Shown here: positions 57,022 through 64,000 of the stretch, piece by piece
How positions within the stretch are numbered: position 1 is the first letter of the stretch
How the letters are laid out: each line of letters opens with the position of its first letter
From: Limanda limanda
Lineage: Eukaryota > Chordata > Actinopteri > Pleuronectiformes > Pleuronectidae
Assembly: GCF_963576545.1 (NCBI RefSeq)
Contig: NC_083642.1
Coordinates: forward strand, 4,827,188 to 4,891,187
DNA length: 64,000 bases
Reading direction: 5' to 3'
The notes under the pieces: generated by a model
Database searches by the model: none
Seen by the model: the letters and a program-made list of their open reading frames with translations, nothing else
What the model was told of the DNA's origin: nothing
Program-made: the position numbers and the translations under genes

Positions 57022-59460
57022 AATAGTTGAATTGCAGCAGCGTTAATAAAAGGAGAAAGAAGTTGCCTTGCAGGGTGAATGTGTCGGGGCAGGAGGGAGT
57101 CGGGTAATTCTCCCATTCACGTGTGAGACCGGGGGTCTGTCAGTACCCTGTGTTTATGCACTTCTCTCCCTGACGTGGTGTAATGGAACATGTGGTAATA
57201 ACAGTGGAGGAGGAACGGCATCGCAGCGTGAATCACTGAAAAAACTCCATTCCGCCGCAACATTGTGCCTTATCTGAATATCACTGGAGCGTGAACGGCT
57301 CGTCATCGTCATCACCGCGGTGCAGAACAACGTCTGGAACATCGAGAAGGAGAAGCAATAACCCGTCCTGTTGCCATGGGGATTCAACACATCAAGATGC
57401 AATAAGAGGCTTTTGTTTCATTACGTCTGGCTGCGTTAATAGTTGCACTTTTTGCAGAATCGGCAACATTTCCTCTGCCAAGTGTGTATTTTCTTTCCTG
57501 TGAGAACACAAACACAAAAGCTGCCACAACACTCCCATTTCTTTTTTCTTTTTTTTCTTTTCCTAATGGCGCTCTGCAGCCCTGACTGCTGAGCGAGTCT
57601 GGGCTTGCTGTCGGCTCAGTAAGACCTGTCTGGTTCCTCTTCTTTACAAACTGGGAACATTCCAGGTGGCCGGAGGTGCTGATTAGTGCTGGTCTGTTCT
57701 GTGTGCAGGGGAGGGGGGGGCCGGGGGGGCCGTAATTGAGAGGTCAACACTCGTCTATTGACAGAGGTGAGACAGACGCGGCCAACAACCTTTGATTAGC
57801 TAGTCCATTAGTTAACCGGGTCACACAGCAGCACACGGACCACCGGGGTCAAATGTCACCACGCCGCAATTTTGTCGTCCAAAAGGTCTGAATGATAATT
57901 AGTGTGAGGACTCAGGCTCATATGAGTGTGTGTGTGTGTGTGTTGTGTATATGATTGTGTTCTATACAAAGAAGTGAGCTGTGTCTGTTTCAAATGAAAA
58001 CTCGTCGAGACCTGAATTCCTAACTCGTACATTAAAGTCCAGGTTATTCAAGGTATATTCTCTGCATCCCTTGGTTTTTAAATTCAAAGATTCACTGATG
58101 GATTGATTTTCTTCTTCTTCTTTTTCTTCTTCTTCTTCCTTTTCCCCGCTAACCTCAGGGCGCAGGGTTTAGGTACCTGGACGCAGGAAGTCAATACGTT
58201 GTCTGAAGGGACTGAAAGGAGCACTGGCAACCAATTTAGATTCTTAAGCTTCCACAGTCGAAAGTCAATCCCCAGACACAACAAGCTGCAGGAAAACTGT
58301 GTGAGGTGTGACAGGCTGCAGGCTGCACGGGTTTGTCTCTTTGTTGAGGTTATTCGGTCAAAGAAACTACAAACTACACTTTTAATATGTCAGTGTCGGT
58401 GGTAAATACGGCACCGGCGCATATCTCAATGTTTCTCAGCCCAGTGTTGCTATTAGAAAGGTGTCTTGGATGAGGATGTAGAATAACTATAAGGAAATAA
58501 GTGAAAAACTACGAGGTACTATTATTTTGGTTTCTTTCTATCGCAAAAATGTGAATAAGCTCACTGAGTTTTAGATGGATCACTGTTGTACACTTTAGCG
58601 CCACCTGCTGGTCCGGAATCCTTGTTTGTACGTTAGCTTTTGGATTATTTCGCTAACTACTAATCAAACACAGATGAAAACACAACCTCCATAGTTAATT
58701 AACATTGACTTGTTTGTTTAATCTGAGGTTGAATGTTGCTCCAATCATTTTGCTGGACCAAGGCTGTTTCCTGCCTTTATGCTAAGCTAAGTTTATAGCT
58801 ACTGGTTTCTGCTTTATATTTATCCAACATATCAGAATGGTTTTGATTCTTATTGAACTGGGAAAAGGCCCAAATTAACAGATTGTATTTGTCGGTGATG
58901 ATCAGCCAGTTGGGAAAAGACAACCACTATTTATACCATGCTTGTGAAAGTTTAACTTCTTCAACAATGTTGCCAGATCTTTATGTGAACAACTCTATAG
59001 TGACACAGACGTCACCACTTGTTAGTGTTGAAGGGAATCATTGTTATTGATAGAAACCTTGCAGTGGTCGCTCTTCATTTCTTAATTGAATCAACACGCA
59101 CTGTTTCTGTGAAATGTGTAGGAGGTGAGAATGTGAAACAACAATTTAGTGGCAGAATGTTCTCAGGCACATTCAGCACAGTGTCACCTGCAGGTATTTA
59201 AAGCTTCTTCATAAAAATACCACAGAAGTGTTGTTATTATTACAAATATAGGCACAAAAACACAAAAACAACAACTCTTGTGGATCCTGACCAACAACCA
59301 GCGTCTGTATGTTCTTAATATTCAATGTTGAGCAACCACAGAGTTAGATAAGGGTCAGAAGAGCTGTATTTATAGATCAACACCAAGAGAAGTGATCATG
59401 TGGTAATATCACGTTTGCTCCCGTGATAAACAGGTGAGATGTGCGTCTCCCTGTGGAATG
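57022..59460. other. Intergenic region without a supported gene
   Basis: Contains short G-rich runs (57712-57727) and a TTC/TTTTC tract (58109-58140). No coding sequence is supported. Confidence 0.4.
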
Positions 59461-59469
59461 AGGCGAGAA

Positions 59470-60225
59470 TTGTTCAGTCCATCCTTCCATTATCTACACC
59501 GTCGACACTGGGTGAGAGGCGGGTACAGGCTACATCCATACCACTACGTTTTCTGTTTGAAAAAGGGCGTTTTTCAATCTTAAACAATCTCGGTTGACAC
59601 AAGGCTTTTGGATCTGTAACAGATTTAATCCTCGTCCAAACGAAAACGCCTGGAAACCCATATTTCATGATCACTCAAGTAAACCGGGGCGTGTGGTTGC
59701 AGGTGTTCACAGGAAGACAAGCTCGTCCCTGTAAACTGTGTGATTGTCAAATGGAGTGCAATGGGTTCATCAATGCTTGTAATTGATTCTCCATGTTGTG
59801 TTCTCCATTAGGCTGATTCCAGGTTGAGTTTATTTTGAAGGGGGATCATGTGACAGGAGCCTGACGAATCACTGAAGGCTATTTCATGACCAAAAGACCC
59901 AACTAGAATGAGTTTGTGAGCGTTTAAATCATCGTTTCCAAACATCTCAGTTTTGTCCATCGCTACTAAAATACTACCCTAGAGTTTTCTGACACAAACA
60001 GCGGTGGAAGCGTTTTGAAAATGCGACTCTGAAGCTCCGGAGCAGTGTGGACGCCAGGCGTGACCTTAGCAGAGTATGGATGTAGAACCATACAGAGAAA
60101 ACCCACAGTGCCACGGAGCAAACATGCAGACCCCACACAGAGAGACCTCTGGGATTCAAACCAAGAACCTGTTGTGAGTCGACACTGCTTTTACCACTGA
60201 ACCCTGAATCAACCTCAAAATAAAC
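59470..60225 (-). repeat. Reverse copy of the GGATGGATGG-type repeat, split by an insertion
   Basis: The left part (59470-59535) in reverse complement gives the tail of the family: GATAATGGAAGGATGG preceded by CGCCTCTCACCCAGTG. The right part (60086-60225) gives the head, with GTGGGGTCTGCATGTTTGC and GGTTTGAATCCCAG. Between them lies an insert of about 540 bp bounded by the inverted words CTACATCCATA (59530-59540) and TATGGATGTAG (60075-60085). Confidence 0.6.
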
Positions 60226-60289
60226 AGTGTCCTGACTGGTTGATTTCAAACCCAGAGATGATTTAGCTACATCACTTTATTTCTAGAAG

Positions 60290-63200
60290 CCATTGGCTCT
60301 AAATTGAGACTTTATAATCTGCCGTTTTTTCTATCCGCTGCTTATCTGCTTAGAACACGAGGAGCAGAATGAGTTTTCCCAGTTTAAAATAAGAGCCACA
60401 GCCTCCGGCTTTACATATTCATTCTGCGGCAAAGGTTGGATTTCACAGGTGGGAAACTAAATTATGTATCAACATCTAATGGTGATTTCTCTCCACAGGC
60501 CAAGCGCTCTACGAGGAGAAGGCAACACGGACCTATAGCTCTGCAAGTGTCCATTTATTAGCAGAATAAACACGGCCTGCTTCGTATGTGGATAAGAGCA
60601 GCGCTGTGGGTATGGGTTTTGATTGAAAGCTCTGCAATCTAATCAGTGATAAATATTCATCCCATGGCCTTTTTTATTCAAGTGTTGTGCAGCCCAGAAT
60701 TAATGGGAGTGTGTTGGGTCAGCTCGGAGCTCTGGGGCAGCTTCCTGACATTTGGACATCTCCTGTGTGCAGATGCTTTGCAGTCAGGGAGCGGGTTTCG
60801 CTTTGTGACCTGCAGCCAGTCACCACCATGCAGATTAAAAAGCTGATACCTGCTTTGTGGAATCATCCAAGGAGGAGAGATTTACCTTAAAGTCATTTGA
60901 GGGATGCGTTTTGTCTTTTCTTTTTTTCCCCGTCCTTTCAAACGCGCCACCCCCTCTTTTCTCTGCCATCCTTCAGAAAGGAATTTTCCAGAAGTGTTTC
61001 TGCAGAACGGTGGAATGCTGACAGGATGGAGCATGTCTGGTTCTCGCATTGTCTGCAGAATATGTCCTGGAGTGTCTGTGAGAACGAGCTCAGACGTAAG
61101 AAAAGAAAACCGGAGAAAAAGTTCCACCAAGTGACAGCAGAAAGTTAACAAAATGTTTGTTCCTTAACTTTATAATTTGAATGTAGGCCCTTGTTATTGG
61201 AATTCATAGACAATTACAACTGATGTAGATATTTAGATGTAGATTTTAGATATGTGATATTTGATGTGACGACAATTTAGGTGAGTCAGTTGTGAATGAA
61301 TACAGAGAAGGGGAAGACGTGTAGGAACCTTTTCTACTTGTTCAACATCAACATCATTATCTGCTGATGGACTGATTTGTCTCCTCAAGTCTTTTGTGTC
61401 CGATGTCTGAGGACAAACAACAAACGTGAATCCTAATCCACCGTCATCGATCTGTGATTCGTGATTGATGCTACGAAGCTATTAGAAAAGGGAAAAAACC
61501 AAGCAGCAGACCGAGGATTTACCTCAGAACCCAGACACAGCTCCCCGTGTGCTGCAGGCTGACTCACAAATGAGTGTGTTGCCTTCACCTCCTCCTCCAC
61601 CTTCATTCCTCACACACCGAAGCATCCTACTGAGGTTACTGCAGGAATTTGACAGAGGCTAGGATGCCTTTATTTTCCTCCCGAGCGCTGCTGACACAGG
61701 GCAACATGAGCCGCAGCTTTGTAACGCTCCTCGCCCTCTGTGATCAGCTCTGGTTAAGTCACTGGACCTGGCTGCCTATGAAACCTGATCCAGTCGTGAG
61801 ATTTTCTTTGAAATGGAAAAGTAATACAGTTTGCCTTGCCTCGAGCGAAGATAAGAGTTTGGTGCTTCTCTCCGCTCTCTCTCTATTATGTGGGAGTACC
61901 ATCAAAATGCACAGATGCAACACATCTCCATGCACGTAATGGGATCCGAGTCCCCGGTAATGATGTACAATTTGAAAGCTCATTGAGTTGAGCTTTAACA
62001 CCAGCAACGCTTGACCGTTTTCTGCCTTGATTCTGAAGGAGATCTGGAGACAGAGCAATGAATCAGGAAATCAAGACGGAAATGTCCTTCGATAAGAAAA
62101 ACACTGAGCGCAGATTCCTCCCCGGAGTTACTCAATTTATTCCTCAGGAAAATTAAACTTAGTGATTTGCAAAAAGGGCAATAACAATTCCTGAGGCAGA
62201 GCTTCAGTGACGACCTGCAGGAGGATCATCACGTGTTTGTTTGGTCGAGTGGACTGGAGACACTGGAGACACTGGAGACACACTTGTGCGCCCTCTACTG
62301 AGGCAGAGAAGGAAGCGTGCGTGGGCAGGATCTTCAATTCACAACAATCCATAACTGGGTTTTCAGGCAGTGGACAGAAACTCTACAACAAGTAAAATGC
62401 AAGAACACAGTAAACTTTTGACTTGTGGAAATCTTAATTAGACGTTAAAAGACACCCTGAGAATGTAGGAGCGGAAATATATGAAAATTACTCAAACAAA
62501 TATTTGGAATACTTGGAAAATGCACATTTGTAAATGCATTCTTATGAAAACCGAATATTGTATATATAATAAGGCATGGACATTATTTTTAAAGATTTTC
62601 CTCTGAGATTGAACATGGATTTAAAGTTTGTTTGAATTTATTACAGCACGTGCTCATTTATATGGAAAAAAGCTGTGAGGTTAATTTTTCATGACAATAA
62701 TGCGTTACAAACTTATTATTAAGAGATGCCGACACACAATATATGTTTTTATTTTCTTGTTCCTGACCCAGACTGAAGAACGTTTGGACTGAAGCCACAA
62801 CAAAAGTGCTTTGCTAAATAATTCTTGAAGTTTTTCGATTAACAGACGAATAGATTTAATACAATAGAATTAGAATAAGTAAAGGTAGAAATGAGAAGAA
62901 ATCACTCTCTCATCCAATATCAATATTGTACTGTATAGTACAATATAGTACTGTATATGCTCTTTAGGTAAATAGATCCCTCATCTTGATAAAACTAGAT
63001 TTACAAATGGATGAACTGGATAAACTGACGACTTGAAATCAAGTTGAGTTAAACCCTGAACTTTCTTCTCTCTTCATTAGACTCGACTGTCGGCTGATAC
63101 AAATCTTTGAGTTTATTTGAAACCTGACATCCTGTGGAATATGACTTTTATAACCTTTCTGAGTTAATAGGAGAAACTCTCCCGGTCTTTTCTTGCCCAC

Positions 63201-64000
63201 GCTGCCCGGGGGCCTCACTTCAATTTTTTATTTGATAACCACAGAAATTCCCCGAGTATCCGTCCGCGCTGCAGAAATGTGAAATGATTCCTAGTTTAAA
63301 AGCTTTCGACTGCTTCCTCCTTTTTTTTTTTTTTTTTTGACATCTCATTGTATTTGCTCTTTAACTCACCCTGTACTTGACCCAGACTGTGAACACATTT
63401 TCCTTATTATTGTCATCAAATAGAAGGAGATTGCAGCCTGTGGTTTTCCTCCATTCAGAGTCTTGAAAACACAATAACGTCTCAATCCACGCACAGAGGA
63501 CGTGACAGTTTGACATATTATCAGCTGTATTTTTATTGTAAACTCTCATTCACATGCAGCACAGTATACGAACCAGATGATTTATGGATGTGTGTGGTAA
63601 TTATTAGGGTCAGGGAGCTGTTGAATACAATATTTAAGCCTAGGCTCCGAATATTTAACTATCTGTCGCTCTCAGTGTGCAGCCTATTTCCACTCCTGAT
63701 ATTTCCTCTTGCTTCTGTAACTCAGATATGGATTTTCTGGAGACACGTGCAGAAACTAGATTTTTCGTTAACTTTGGAAAGTTACAAATGGTTTGTGCAA
63801 TCTCTTTTCTCCATATGAGAGTGGGCGAGCTATTTTTCTCCAGCTGGGGGAGACACATAAAAAAAGAACGCCGGCAATATTATTTCTGAAACCGAGTTGA
63901 CGTTATTGCAGTTTTATGTGTCATGGGAAATCATTGTGTCCTCCGCTGCAGCAAATGATTATTGAGAGCTAATAGTGTGCGATGTTTAATATGAGGGAGA
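60290..64000. other. Right-hand intergenic region
   Basis: No gene is supported. Complex, repeat-poor blocks at about 60.40-60.87 kb and 61.74-62.05 kb stand out from surrounding AT-rich DNA. A poly-T run is at 63320-63339. Confidence 0.4.

Noticed and set aside
61649..61939. 96-codon + strand open frame in a complex block
   Set aside because: No family resemblance and no exon-like boundaries; regulatory DNA is at least as likely.

Overview
This window looks like a stretch of a ray-finned (percomorph-type) fish chromosome. Genes are split into many small GT-AG exons, introns and spacers are full of CA/GT and other microsatellites, and several interspersed repeats typical of teleost genomes occur. 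There are no bacterial-style operons, RNA genes or CRISPR arrays that I can see.

Layout: (1) The first ~110 bases may be the 3' coding end of an unrecognised + strand gene, followed by a polyadenylation signal. (2) From 373 to 17729 on the minus strand lies a complete rapgef3 (Epac1) gene, a cAMP-activated Rap exchange factor. I could join 27 coding exons in phase into an 857-residue protein with DEP, cyclic-nucleotide-binding, REM, RA-like and CDC25 regions; two candidate alternative 5' exons lie at 18.7 and 19.4 kb. (3) At 23255-25125 on the plus strand is slc48a1 (HRG1 haem transporter), three exons, 144 residues. (4) At 27264-33961 on the plus strand is an SLC26A9-type anion transporter, 20 coding exons joined in phase into 772 residues. 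(5) At 44056-47778 on the minus strand is a gene for a signal-peptide plus death-domain plus transmembrane protein, probably tmdd1. It contains a tandem array of four extra 96-bp exons made from the 3' half of exon 2 with its intron. A degraded copy of its last exon lies downstream at 43.3-43.5 kb, in a tandem segmental duplication. (6) The rest (34-41 kb and 48-64 kb) has no gene I can support; it holds transposon relics, simple repeats and unexplained single-copy sequence.

The rapgef3-slc48a1 pair matches the vertebrate order known from human 12q13, which supports both names. The genes have separate roles (cAMP-to-Rap signalling, haem export from endolysosomes, epithelial chloride transport, an unstudied death-domain membrane protein) and nothing in the sequence shows that they work together.

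The most unusual features are the tandem exon array in the death-domain gene, a hAT-type element with an exact 8-bp target duplication, a ~295-bp fold-back and a leftover BED zinc-finger exon, and a TTAA-flanked element with perfect 26-27-bp inverted ends. Exon boundaries were placed by reading splice sites and phase and by comparison with remembered family sequences; no alignment or expression data were available.
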